Shown one piece after another: positions 8,149 through 16,528 of a stretch of DNA of 64,000 nucleotides; position 1 is the first letter of the stretch, and each line of letters opens with the position of its first letter. The stretch spans positions 53,391 to 117,390 of the forward strand of contig NZ_BMND01000024.1 of assembly GCF_014646275.1 (NCBI RefSeq), read 5' to 3'. The stretch is from Streptomyces kronopolitis. Its GTDB lineage: Bacteria > Actinomycetota > Actinomycetes > Streptomycetales > Streptomycetaceae. The notes under the pieces are model-generated. The model did not search any database and was not told where the DNA came from. It saw only the letters and a list, made by a program, of their open reading frames with translations. The translations under genes and the position numbers were made by a program.

Positions 8149-8672
8149 CAGGGGTGCGCTCCGGGGCGGGCTCGGTCGTGCAGGGGCAGCGGCAGATCGG
8201 GGTCGAGCAGGCCGCGGGCGACGAGCGTATGCCACAGCGCGTCCGGGATCCGACGGGCGCACAGCGCGGCGTTCTCGGCATCTCGCCGGCCGTGGCCGCG
8301 CCGACGACCGCCGGGGCGACGGCGGGGTGCCCGAACGGGAAGCGCAGCGCCGCCGCCTTGAACGGGACGTCGAACTCCGCGCGAGTCGCGGCCAGTTGTC
8401 GGGCACGGTGCAGCAATAGGGCGGGTGCCGAGGCGTAGTTGCAGGGCGTGCCCGGTGACGGATCGGCCAGCAGGCCGGAGTTGCCGAAGCCGATCGCCCG
8501 CACCCTCCCCTGCGCGCGCAGCTCGGCCAGGGCCGGGAAGCCGGTCTCATACACCTCGCGCAGAGGTCCTCTACACCTCCCGCATAGGGTCCTCGACGTC
8601 GTGCAGGAGGACGATGCCGACCGCGTCCACCCCGAGCCGCTCCAGGGGCGCCTCCAGCGTGGCGCGGATGCC
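8148..8672 (-). pseudogene. remnant of an aldo/keto reductase (L-fucose dehydrogenase-like)
   Basis: Pieces of one aldo/keto reductase appear in successive frames. IRATLEAPLERLGVDAVGIVLLHDVEDPMREV ends at a TAG at 8571-8573. VYETGFPALAELRAQGRVRAIGFG then continues in another frame after a 23-bp imperfect duplication. Near 8482 it jumps to NSGLLADPSPG, omitting about 40 residues that the family has between these blocks. After GEM near 8279 the frame shifts by one base to ENAALCARRIPDALWHTLVARGLL, which runs to a TGA touching the lactonase start. The N-terminal half is missing altogether. Three lesions plus the fusion make it clearly non-functional. Confidence 0.85.
8550..8594 (-). repeat. 23-bp imperfect tandem duplication disrupting the aldo/keto reductase remnant
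   Basis: On the minus strand GAGGACCCTATGCGGGAGG (part of 8594-8572) is followed at once by a near copy, GAGGACCTCTGCGCGAGG (part of 8571-8550); each copy ends in TGTA. Lengths are 23 and 22 bases, not a multiple of three, so the duplication shifts the frame and brings in a TAG. This looks like a slippage lesion. Confidence 0.75.
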
Positions 8673-8918
8673 CGGCGGGCGGCCGGTGAGGTGGGGCGCG
8701 AGCGACCGGATCGCGGCGGTCATGACCTCGTTGCCGCGTCCTATGGTGAAGCGGAGGCCGTGTCCCTGCGGGCCGCCGGTGGTGCGGAGCACGACGTGGG
8801 CGGCGGAGTGGTCGGGGTCCGGGTGCATGGCGTCCGAGCCGTCGGGCCGGTCCGAGGCGGGGAAGCGGATGTCGTGGCATTCGAGGGCGGTGAGGGTATC
8901 GGAACCGGCCATGCGCAT
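8672..8918 (-). pseudogene. N-terminal fragment of L-fuconate dehydratase fused to the aldo/keto reductase remnant
   Basis: The frame starting at the ATG at 8918 (or 8912) reads MRMAGSDTLTALECHDIRFP, then DGSDAMHPDPDHSAAHVV and GLRFTIGRGNEVMTAAIRSL. This is the opening of the enolase-superfamily L-fuconate dehydratase (FucD/ENOSF1 type). After about 80 residues (LTGRPPG) the homology stops and an aldo/keto reductase interior begins in the same frame. The barrel with the catalytic Lys/His residues, some 350 residues, is gone. A single deletion between the two genes explains this. The chimeric frame of 115 codons ends at 8571. Confidence 0.85.
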
Positions 8919-8941
8919 GCCCCCTGGGAGGGTGGGGAAGA

Positions 8942-8970
8942 ACATCGGACCTTTCCGGGTCCTCCGATGT
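8942..8970. promoter_or_regulatory. operator before the degraded fucose-type operon
   Basis: ACATCGGA (8942-8949) and TCCGATGT (8963-8970) are perfect inverted half-sites, 24-52 bases before the fuconate dehydratase start. The same octamer lies inside the palindrome at 6543-6567 before the regulator gene. The regulatory site has survived although the genes behind it have decayed. Confidence 0.65.
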
Positions 8971-9173
8971 ATTGCCCTCCGCGCGAGGCGAAGTCCCGCC
9001 CGCGTACGGGAGTTGGGCGGGAAGAAGCCCGGACAGGTCGGATGAATCACCACCGCTTCCCGGAAAGGGGCTGCAGAGGGGCACCACAGAAGCCGTAGTG
9101 TTGGGATCGCACGCAATGGAACTGCTGCCGGCGGCCGCCCCAGGCGGCCGGACCGGTCGGAAGGAGGCGCTGG

Positions 9174-10283
9174 GTGATCGAGCTCGAGGGGGTGCCCGAG
9201 CTGATCGACCCGGTCATGGTGGCCGCGTTCGAAGGCTGGAACGACGCCGGCGACGCCGCCTCCGCCGCGGTCGCGCATCTGGACCGGGAGTGGAAGGGCG
9301 AGGTCTTCGCCGCGCTCGACGCGGAGGACTACTACGACTTCCAGGTGAACCGCCCCACCGTCTTCCTGGACGGCGGCGTACGCAAGATCACGTGGCCCAC
9401 GACCCGGCTCTCCGTCGTCCGTATCGGCGACGCGGACGGCAAGGGGCGCAAGCGGGACCTCGTCCTGGTCCGCGGGATCGAGCCCAGCATGCGCTGGCGC
9501 TCGTTCTGCAACGAGATCCTCGGTTTCGCCCATGAGTTGGGGGTGGAGATGCTGGTGGTGCTGGGCTCGCTGCTCGGCGACACCCCGCACACCCGCCCGG
9601 TCCCGGTCAGCGGCGTCACCTCCGACGCGGAACTCGCCGGCCGGCTGGATCTGGAGGAGTCGCGCTACGAGGGCCCGACGGGCATCGTCGGCATCCTCCA
9701 GGAGGCGTGCACCCATGCCGGCGTCCCGGCGGTGAGCCTGTGGGCCGCGGTGCCGCACTATGTGTCGCAGCCGCCCAACCCGAAGGCCAGCCTCGCCCTG
9801 CTCAACCGCCTGGAGGACCTCCTCGACGTGCGGATCCCGCTCGGCGAGCTGAGCGAGGACGCCCGGGCCTGGCAGCTGGGCGTGGACCAGCTGGCCGCCG
9901 AGGACAGCGAGGTCGCCGAGTACGTCCAGTCCCTGGAGGAGGCGCGGGACACCGCGGACCTCCCGGAGGCGTCCGGCGAGGCCATCGCCCGCGAGTTCGA
10001 GCGGTATCTGCGCCGCCGGGACCCGCAGACCGGCCCCGGCGTGGCGACCGAGGGCGGGCTCACCGACAGCTCCTTCCACCGCGACCCCGCGGCCGGCCGC
10101 ACCCGCCCGCCCCGTCCGGCGCCCAAGGAGCCCCGCGAGCACCGCCCCGGCGACGACACCGGCACCCAGGACGCGGGCCCCGAGAAGGGCGCCGCGGACT
10201 CCGACGGCGCGGCCCCGGCCGGCGGCGCGGACGCCGCCGACTCCGGGAGGCCGGAGGACGGCCCCGAGGACAGCGGGAACTGA
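9174..10283 (+). CDS. parJ: PAC2-family protein, ParJ orthologue
   Basis: 369-residue actinobacterial protein with an N-terminal PAC2 (proteasome-assembly-chaperone-like) domain over about residues 1-230 (VAAFEGWNDAGDAASAAV, LVLVRGIEPSMRWRSFC, GVEMLVVLGSLLGDTPHTRPVPV, AAVPHYVSQPPNPKASLALL). A charged helical part follows, then a Pro/Gly/Asp-rich, probably disordered tail from about 280. In S. coelicolor the protein in this context (SCO1662, between glpD and mshC) is ParJ, which interacts with ParA and affects chromosome segregation during sporulation. The GTG at 9174 follows GAAGGAG. Orthology is inferred from domain and gene order. Confidence 0.85.
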   Translation: MIELEGVPELIDPVMVAAFEGWNDAGDAASAAVAHLDREWKGEVFAALDAEDYYDFQVNRPTVFLDGGVRKITWPTTRLSVVRIGDADGKGRKRDLVLVRGIEPSMRWRSFCNEILGFAHELGVEMLVVLGSLLGDTPHTRPVPVSGVTSDAELAGRLDLEESRYEGPTGIVGILQEACTHAGVPAVSLWAAVPHYVSQPPNPKASLALLNRLEDLLDVRIPLGELSEDARAWQLGVDQLAAEDSEVAEYVQSLEEARDTADLPEASGEAIAREFERYLRRRDPQTGPGVATEGGLTDSSFHRDPAAGRTRPPRPAPKEPREHRPGDDTGTQDAGPEKGAADSDGAAPAGGADAADSGRPEDGPEDSGN

Positions 10284-10294
10284 CCCCGCACGCC

Positions 10295-10332
10295 GGGGCG
10301 CCGGACCGGCCGCCATGCCGGTCCGGCGCCCC
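10295..10332. terminator. bidirectional terminator between parJ and the GH31 gene
   Basis: GGGGCGCCGGACCGGC (10295-10310) and GCCGGTCCGGCGCCCC (10317-10332) pair perfectly over 16 bp with a 6-base loop. The hairpin sits between two convergent genes. There is no U-tract, as is common in Streptomyces. Confidence 0.8.
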
Positions 10333-10352
10333 GCGTACGTGGCGCGGCGCGC

Positions 10353-13300
10353 TCAGCGCGCGCAGTGGAAGCGCGCCCCCGCCCAGTCGCCGTGATCGCC
10401 GGACTTCTTGCCGTCGGTGTCGGTCACCTTCAGCCGCACGTGCCGGGCCCCGCCGAGCGGCACGTCCACCGCGACCGGCGCCGAGGCCCCGGTCAGCTTC
10501 GGTGAGGTCCACCGCACCGCGCCGTCCGCCTCCACCGAGAACGCGACCTCGCCGTAGTCGGCGATCTCGTCGTCGATGCCCACCTCCGCGGTGAGCGAGG
10601 TGCAGCGCCCGCCGGTGAAGAACTCCAGGTCGGAGTCGGCGTGCGCCCCGATGCCCTTGGCGTAGGTCTTCCCGGCGAGGGTGAGCGCGGCGCCGTCCGC
10701 CGCGCCCGACTCCCCGTTGCTGCGGTCGCGTTCGGCCGGACCGTATCCGTTGGTGGCGCTCAGCCATTCCAGGTCGCTCGCCCAGGTGTCCCCGGCGGGC
10801 GCCCGCGGCACGGCCCGCACCTCGAACCGGTGGACCGCCGTCCGCCACGCCCCGGCCGCGCGGTAGCGGACGGTCGCGGTGACGGTGACCGGATCCGCGC
10901 CGGCGGCGTCCCGCGGCGCGGTGAGCGTCTGCGTCTCCCGCCGGGTGGTGCCGGCCGCGATCCGCCGCCGGTGCACGGGCGCCGAGGCGCTCCAGCCCGC
11001 GGGGGCGGACAGCGTCACCGAGACATCCCGCGCGTCCCGGGTGCCGGCGGTCACGGCCGTCCGCACGGCCGTCGGCGCGCCCTTGGTCACCTCCTGCCCG
11101 CCGGGGGTGTCGACGACGGCCGCGGCGCCCGGCGTCCTGCCGCCCACGGCGCTCGCGCCCTTCAGCGCCAGGGCGAAGGCACGGCCGGTGGTGCGGGTGG
11201 CGGTCTTGATCTGTACGACGCCCGCGCGGTCCGCGGGGTCGTAGCGCCACCCCTCGGCGGCCGCCCGGAACGCCCGCGCGGAGCGCAGCTGCCGCAGCGG
11301 CCGGCCGCCGAGTTCGACGGCACGGGGCGCGTCGCCGGTGTGCACGGTGAAGCGGTAGGGCCGGGCCGTCTGCTTGCCGTGGTAGGCGCCGCGCAGGGCG
11401 CCCACCTCGATCCGGACGTCGCCGCCGCCGGAGCGCGGCGCCGCCACCCGCACCCGCTGGGTGGCGCTGTGGCCCCGCCGGTGCGCGCGGGTGACGCCGT
11501 CGTCCTCGTAGAGCGTGAAGGAGGAGCGGCCCTGCGGATAGATGTCCCAGGCGAGCGGGGAGTGCGCCGTGCGGTCCCGGTAGGAGCGGATGCCCGGCCA
11601 CATGGGGACGGCGGCACCGGCCCGGACGAACAGCGGCAGGGTGTGCAGCGGGGCGCTGTAGCCGTTGACGGTCGTCGGCCCCTGGTAGGTGCGGCCGGAC
11701 CAGTAGTCGGTCCAGGTGCCCTTGGGCAGATAGATCCCGTCGCGGGTGTCGGTGTCCCGGTAGACGGGCGCGACGAGGAAGTCCCGCCCGGAGAGGAACT
11801 CGTACTTCGCTGCGTCGGTGCCGGCTTTCGGGTCACCGGGGTATTCGAGCCACAGCGGACGCACCGGGCCGACGCCGGTGCGGGTCGCCCGGGCCGCGTG
11901 GGAATACATGTAGGGCAGCAGCGACTCCTTGAGCTTCAGGTACCTCCGGTTGATGGAGGTGTAGGGCTCGCCCTGGCGGTAGGGCTGCTTGTCGGCGGGC
12001 GCCCAGCCGTCCATCGTCATCATCGCCGGGAGGAAGGACTTCCACTGCAGGTCGCGGGCATACGTCTTGGGGCTGCCGCCGAAGATGCCGTCCACGTCGC
12101 CGGTCGTGTAGGCCAGTCCGGACATGGTGGCGCCGGCGTAGGTGGGGATCTGCCAGCGGATGTAGTCCCAGCTGCCGCTCTGGTCGCCGGACCACTGGAC
12201 GCCGCAGCGCTGGGCGCCCGACCAGCTCTCCGGGGCCCAGGTGAAGCCCCGCGCGTCGCTGTTGTCCTCGATGCCGCGGTAGGCGTCCTTGCAGCCGTCC
12301 AGGGCGAACTTGTAGCCGTCGCCGACCCAGGCGACATCGAGTTTCGCGATCCGCTGGCCCGCCTTCACCTGGTCGGCGAGTTTGGCGATGCCGTCCTCGG
12401 TCCACAGCCCGAGTGTCATCTTCCGCGCGCCGAGGCCCTGTGCGGTCTCGGCGAGGTGCTCATAGCCGCAGCCGTAGCCGTCGTTGACCAGCATCCAGCC
12501 GTTGGGCAGGTCGTTGTCCCTATAGCCGTCGGCGACCTTCAGGGCGTCCAGGGTGTGCCGCTCACCGCGGTTCGCGTTGTGCAGATAGCAGTCCGAGTCC
12601 CCCATCTCCAGGCCGTACAGCGGCGGCAGGAAGGGCTTTCCGGTCAGCGAGGTGTACTGGCCGATGACGTCCTTGGCGCTCGGCCCGGCGAAGTAGTAGG
12701 CGTCGAAGCGCCGTTCGCGCGCGCTCGTCGTCACCGGGTCGTCGAAGGCGTAGGTGTTGGGCGCGTAGGTGTTGCGGAAGACGCCGTACCCGGCGGAGGA
12801 GAGGTAGAAGGGGACGGAGTTGGGGTGTCCCCCGTCGTCCCAGTGGTAGTCCACCCCGACCTCGGTGGTGTGGCCGCGGTGGGAGGTGTTGCCGCGGCCG
12901 TTCTGCATGCCGGCGCCGTAGAACTGCTCGTCGGCGCCGCGCGCGAGGGTCTGGGTGGTGGTCTTGTCGTCCCAGCTCAGCCCCTTCGTCTCGGACCAGA
13001 CCAGCGAGCCGTCGGCGCGCCGCAGCTCGAAGCGCAGCGGCGCCTTGAAGGCCCGCAGGGTGACCTGGGAGGTGCTGAGTTCGTAGGCGTCGCCGGCGTC
13101 CCGCCAGTGGGTGGCGGGCGGCGCGCCCTGGGGCAGCACGATGTCCTTGCCGGTGGGGTCGGAGAAGGTGCCGTCGGGGGCGAGTTCGAGGCGGAAGGTG
13201 CGCGGGGTGACGAAGCTGACGCGCGCCTCGGCGCGGCCCGCGTGCAGCCGGTAGACGGGCCCGTCCGCCGCGAAACCGGTGATGTCGCCGACGGTCCGTT

Positions 13301-13409
13301 CGGGCGCCCGGCCGTCGGCCCGTACGCTGCCCGCCGGCCCCGCGGCCGCCAGCGCGAGTCCGAGCAGCGCGGCAACGACCGCCGCCCGCAGTCTGGTTGG
13401 TGTCCTCAT
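10353..13409 (-). CDS. secreted GH31-family glycoside hydrolase with NEW3 and NPCBM domains
   Basis: About 1018 residues. A signal peptide (MRTPTRLRAAVVAALLGLALAAAG) leads a GH31 N-terminal sandwich and catalytic barrel. WMLVNDGYGCGY and KLDVAWVGDGYKF line the barrel, the latter probably holding the nucleophile Asp; QWSGDQSGSW carries the likely acid/base Asp. The GH31 proximal and distal sheets (FLVAPVYRD, LPLFVRAGAAVPMW) follow. The C-terminus has a NEW3-like Ig domain and an NPCBM carbohydrate-binding domain (KGIGAHADSDLEF). It probably hydrolyses alpha-linked glucosides or galactosides outside the cell; substrate not determinable here. ATG 13409 was chosen because the signal peptide starts there, though its ribosome site is weak. 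Confidence 0.87.
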   Translation of the reverse strand: MRTPTRLRAAVVAALLGLALAAAGPAGSVRADGRAPERTVGDITGFAADGPVYRLHAGRAEARVSFVTPRTFRLELAPDGTFSDPTGKDIVLPQGAPPATHWRDAGDAYELSTSQVTLRAFKAPLRFELRRADGSLVWSETKGLSWDDKTTTQTLARGADEQFYGAGMQNGRGNTSHRGHTTEVGVDYHWDDGGHPNSVPFYLSSAGYGVFRNTYAPNTYAFDDPVTTSARERRFDAYYFAGPSAKDVIGQYTSLTGKPFLPPLYGLEMGDSDCYLHNANRGERHTLDALKVADGYRDNDLPNGWMLVNDGYGCGYEHLAETAQGLGARKMTLGLWTEDGIAKLADQVKAGQRIAKLDVAWVGDGYKFALDGCKDAYRGIEDNSDARGFTWAPESWSGAQRCGVQWSGDQSGSWDYIRWQIPTYAGATMSGLAYTTGDVDGIFGGSPKTYARDLQWKSFLPAMMTMDGWAPADKQPYRQGEPYTSINRRYLKLKESLLPYMYSHAARATRTGVGPVRPLWLEYPGDPKAGTDAAKYEFLSGRDFLVAPVYRDTDTRDGIYLPKGTWTDYWSGRTYQGPTTVNGYSAPLHTLPLFVRAGAAVPMWPGIRSYRDRTAHSPLAWDIYPQGRSSFTLYEDDGVTRAHRRGHSATQRVRVAAPRSGGGDVRIEVGALRGAYHGKQTARPYRFTVHTGDAPRAVELGGRPLRQLRSARAFRAAAEGWRYDPADRAGVVQIKTATRTTGRAFALALKGASAVGGRTPGAAAVVDTPGGQEVTKGAPTAVRTAVTAGTRDARDVSVTLSAPAGWSASAPVHRRRIAAGTTRRETQTLTAPRDAAGADPVTVTATVRYRAAGAWRTAVHRFEVRAVPRAPAGDTWASDLEWLSATNGYGPAERDRSNGESGAADGAALTLAGKTYAKGIGAHADSDLEFFTGGRCTSLTAEVGIDDEIADYGEVAFSVEADGAVRWTSPKLTGASAPVAVDVPLGGARHVRLKVTDTDGKKSGDHGDWAGARFHCAR

Positions 13410-13496
13410 GACCGCAAGCTCTAGCCCGCCCGCGGGGCCCGCCACCATGGACTCTTGCGGCGGACTGCTGGATTTCCGCTCCCGCCGCACACGCAC

Positions 13497-13530
13497 GGGG
13501 GCGCCTCCACCGGCCGGTGAAGGCGCCCCC
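13497..13530. terminator. terminator downstream of mshC
   Basis: A near-perfect palindrome has outer arms GGGGGCGCCT and AGGCGCCCCC around CACCGGCCGGTG, with one mismatched pair. It lies about 20 bases after the mshC stop on the minus strand and before the start of the GH31 gene. Confidence 0.75.
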
Positions 13531-13550
13531 GGGAGCTGAGAACGCAGGTG

Positions 13551-14780
13551 TTACAGGGCCACGCCGAGGAGCGCGTCGACCGCGCGGGAGGCGAGCCCGG
13601 GGGCGCCCTCGTCGGTGCCGCCGCCGTCCTGCTGGGCCGCGGCCCAGCGGTCCACGGCCGCCAGCGCCGCCGGGGAGTCCAGGTCGTCGGCGAGCGCCGT
13701 ACGGATCTCCTCGACCAGGGCGTCGGCGGACGGGCCGTCGGGACGGGAGACCGCGGCACGCCAGCGCGCCAGCCGCTCCACGGCCTGCTCCAGCACGGCG
13801 TCGGTCCACTCCCAGTCGGCCCGGTAGTGGTGGGCGAGCAGCGCCAGCCGGATCGCGGCGGGGTCGGTGCCCTCGCGCCGCACCGTCGAGACGAAGACGA
13901 GGTTGCCCTTGGACTTGGACATCTTCTCGCCGTTCAGGCCCACCATCCCGGCGTGCACATACGCCTTGGCGAACGGGTGCTCACCGGTGAGCGCCTGGGC
14001 GTGCGAGGCGCCCATCTCGTGGTGCGGGAAGGCGAGATCGGAGCCGCCGCCCTGGACGTCGAAGCCCATGCCGAGGTGGTCCAGCGCGATGGCGACGCAC
14101 TCGATGTGCCAGCCGGGCCGGCCGCGGCCCAGCGAGCCGCCGTCCCAGCTCGGCTCGCCGTCCCGGGCCGCCATCCACAGCATCGGGTCGAGCGGGTTCT
14201 TCTTGCCCTCGCGCTCCGGGTCGCCGCCGCGCTCGGCGGACAGCAGCCGCATCGCCTCGGCGTCCAGCCGGGAGACCTCGCCGAAGTGCGGGTCGGAGGC
14301 GACGGAGAAGTAGATGTCGCCGTCCAGCTCGTAGGCGGCGCCGGCCTCCCGCAGCCGTTCCACCAGCGGAACGATGCCGGGTATCGCCTCGACCGCGCCG
14401 ATGTAGTGGCGGGGCGGCAGCATCCGCAGGGCCGTCATGTCCTCGCGGAAGAGGGCGGTCTCGCGCTCGGCGAGTGCCGTCCAGTCGTCGCCGGTGGCCA
14501 CGGCCCGCTCCAGCAGCGGGTCGTCGACATCGGTGACGTTCTGCACGTAGTGCACCTGGCGCTTCGTGTCGAGCCACACGCGCTGAACCAGGTCGAACGC
14601 GTTGTAGGTCGCCGCGTGCCCCATGTGGGTGGCGTCGTACGGCGTGATGCCGCAGACATAGATACGGGCGACGGGACCGGGGGCGAGGGTCACCCGTCCG
14701 CCGGTCGCGGTGTCGTGGATCCTCAGGTCGCGGCCCTGGCCGGGCAGGGCGGGGACCTCAGAAGCGGGCCATGCATGCAT
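13551..14780 (-). CDS. mshC: MshC, cysteine:GlcN-Ins ligase of mycothiol synthesis
   Basis: 409-residue class I tRNA-synthetase-like enzyme that joins L-cysteine to 1-O-(2-amino-2-deoxy-glucosyl)-myo-inositol with ATP, the third dedicated mycothiol step. It shows the HIGH-like THMGHA (about 51-56), zinc ligands Cys43 (YVCGITPYD) and Cys228 (HIECVA) with FPHHEMGASH, and KMSKS at 286-290. Its length and the missing tRNA-binding C-terminus separate it from CysS. The ATG at 14780 reads MHAWPASEVPALPG as in family members. It lies next to the kinase-like/DUF3090/phosphatase cassette. Mycothiol is the main low-molecular-weight thiol of actinobacteria. Confidence 0.95.
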   Translation of the reverse strand: MHAWPASEVPALPGQGRDLRIHDTATGGRVTLAPGPVARIYVCGITPYDATHMGHAATYNAFDLVQRVWLDTKRQVHYVQNVTDVDDPLLERAVATGDDWTALAERETALFREDMTALRMLPPRHYIGAVEAIPGIVPLVERLREAGAAYELDGDIYFSVASDPHFGEVSRLDAEAMRLLSAERGGDPEREGKKNPLDPMLWMAARDGEPSWDGGSLGRGRPGWHIECVAIALDHLGMGFDVQGGGSDLAFPHHEMGASHAQALTGEHPFAKAYVHAGMVGLNGEKMSKSKGNLVFVSTVRREGTDPAAIRLALLAHHYRADWEWTDAVLEQAVERLARWRAAVSRPDGPSADALVEEIRTALADDLDSPAALAAVDRWAAAQQDGGGTDEGAPGLASRAVDALLGVAL

Positions 14781-14927
14781 GACATGAGCCTAACCGGACG
14801 GATGTTCCGCATACGAACCGGACCGGGACTCTGACCGGAAAGGCGGTCTTGTGTTCGACGGACGGGCGTGCCATACGGGGGCCCGGCTCCCCCGCGCGGC
14901 GCCCGCCCCGTGCCCGTGCCCGTGCGG

Positions 14928-15854
14928 TCAGACGGGCGGCCAGGGGATGGCGGGCCATTCGCCGCTCGGCTCCGGGTGGCGGCCGCTCTCCAGCAGCCGG
15001 TCCACCCGCGCCCGCAGCGCCTCGGTCTCGTGGTCCGTGATCAGTTCGGCCAGTCGGGCGGCGAGCGGCCCGCCGTCCTCCAGCGAGGTGCGCAGGTCCC
15101 GCAGGACCGCGAGCGCCTCCTCGGTCAGCGGCTCCCCCGCCCACCCCCACAGCAGCGTGCGCAGCTTGTCCTCGGCGTGGAAGGTCACGCCGTGGTCGAT
15201 GGCGAAGAACGCCCCGTCGGCGCCGGGCAGCAGATGGCCGCCCTTGCGGTCACCGTTGTTGATCACCGCGTCGAGGACCGCGAGCCGCCGCAGCCGCGGG
15301 TCGTCGGCGTGCACCAGCAGCGCCGTGCCGCCCTCGCCGGTCTGCGCGAGGCCGACCGCCTTCCAGCCCGGGCCCGGCTCCTCGCCCTCGACGAGAGCCA
15401 GCAGCTCGGGCACCGCCTCGCCGCTCTCCGGCGGCTCGATCCACTCCTGGACCATGCCGGTGCCGTACGGCCCGTCCCGCAGCACCGTCGGGGGGATCAG
15501 GTCCCAGCCGCAGGCCCGGGAGACCTCGTACGCGGCCACCTCGCGCTGGGCGAGGGTGCCGTCGGGGAAGTCCCACAGCGGGCGCTCGCCGGCGACCGGC
15601 TTGTAGACACAGGTGCCGCCGGTGCCGTCGTACGCGACCGTGCAGTAGAGCACCGCGTTGGACGCCTCCGGGACGCGGCCGCGCACGGTCAGCTCCCCTT
15701 CGGCGAGGAGGACGACGCGCGGATCCGGGGCGGGCGAGGGCGTGGCCGGCGGCGGGTCCTGCGGATCGGCGGGACCGGGCAGCGGCGCGGCCGGGCGGGC
15801 GGCGGGCTCCATGGCGCTCAGGCGTCCCGCCGGTATCCGTTCTGGCGCGGGCAT
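14928..15854 (-). CDS. PI3/4-kinase-like protein of the SCO1664/TIGR03843 family
   Basis: About 308 residues. After a Pro/Ala-rich head comes a fold resembling phosphatidylinositol 3/4-kinases: VLYCTVAY...CVYKPVAGERPLWDFP (ATP-binding Lys), EVAAYEVSRACGWDLIPPT, then RLAVLDAVINNGDRKGGHLL (catalytic Asp/Asn loop) and FFAIDHGVTFH (DFG-like metal Asp). Almost restricted to actinobacteria; substrate unknown. I chose the ATG at 15854 because GGAGGG lies 7 bases upstream, which gives a 37-bp overlap with the DUF3090 gene; the ATG at 15812 is an alternative that avoids overlap. Third gene of a conserved set after the phosphatase and DUF3090. Confidence 0.83.
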   Translation of the reverse strand: MPAPERIPAGRLSAMEPAARPAAPLPGPADPQDPPPATPSPAPDPRVVLLAEGELTVRGRVPEASNAVLYCTVAYDGTGGTCVYKPVAGERPLWDFPDGTLAQREVAAYEVSRACGWDLIPPTVLRDGPYGTGMVQEWIEPPESGEAVPELLALVEGEEPGPGWKAVGLAQTGEGGTALLVHADDPRLRRLAVLDAVINNGDRKGGHLLPGADGAFFAIDHGVTFHAEDKLRTLLWGWAGEPLTEEALAVLRDLRTSLEDGGPLAARLAELITDHETEALRARVDRLLESGRHPEPSGEWPAIPWPPV

Positions 15855-16408
15855 ACGTGTCCCTCCGGGTCGAGCGGCAGGCTGCACAGCGGGCACGGCG
15901 GGCGGCCGGCGTTGACGACCTCCAGCGCCCGCTTGGCGAAGGCCCTGGCCATGGTGCCGGTGAGGCGCACCCGCAGCATCGGCGGGCCGTTCTCGTCGTC
16001 CTGGAGCAGCCGCTCCTCGGCGTCGGCCAGCTCCTCGTCGTCGTCCGCGTCCAGCTCGACCAGGGCCTGCGCCTCGACGATCATCCGCTCGTCCTCGCCG
16101 TCCCAGGCCAGCGCCATCGTGCCGACCCGGAATTCCTCCTCGACCGGGCTCTCCAGCGGGGCGGCGTCGGCCAGCTCGGCGGGCGAGACCGCGGGCACCG
16201 GAGCGTTGCCGCCGCTGCGCCGTACGACCTCGTCCAGCAGCTCGTCGATCCGCTCGGCGAGGGCCGCGACCTGGGTCTTCTCCAGGGCGACGCTGGTGGT
16301 GCGGCCGGCCGCGGTGGCCTGGAGGTAGAAGCTACGGCGGCCAGGCAGCCCGACCGTACCGGCCACGAAGCGGTCCGGCGCGTCGTAGAAGAACACCTGA
16401 CGGGACAA
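15818..16408 (-). CDS. DUF3090 (TIGR03847) family protein
   Basis: About 196 residues. The conserved core SRQVFFYDAPDRFVAGTVGLPGRRSFYLQA starts at a TTG (16408-16406) preceded by GGAG at 7 bases, so I prefer that start to the ATG at 16468, whose extra residues look non-conserved. The middle is acidic (ELDADDDEELADAEE). The C-terminus CPLCSLPLDPEGHVCPRQNG looks like a single zinc knuckle. Function unknown. It overlaps the kinase-like gene, and a 120-bp gap separates it from the upstream phosphatase. Confidence 0.87.
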   Translation of the reverse strand: MSRQVFFYDAPDRFVAGTVGLPGRRSFYLQATAAGRTTSVALEKTQVAALAERIDELLDEVVRRSGGNAPVPAVSPAELADAAPLESPVEEEFRVGTMALAWDGEDERMIVEAQALVELDADDDEELADAEERLLQDDENGPPMLRVRLTGTMARAFAKRALEVVNAGRPPCPLCSLPLDPEGHVCPRQNGYRRDA

Positions 16409-16528
16409 CGTCCTGCTCCGATTGCTCGACTGCGGGGTCACTGCGGTCGCTGCACGTCCTGCGGTCACTGCGCGGATCGCAGGGGCGTGGCGGGCAGCGC
16501 CGTCGCACCACCCTACTGCGCCGACTGA

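Noticed and set aside
10641..13424. A 927-codon open frame opposite the GH31 gene
   Set aside because: Antisense to a gene with a signal peptide and GH31/NPCBM domains; no family resemblance of its own.
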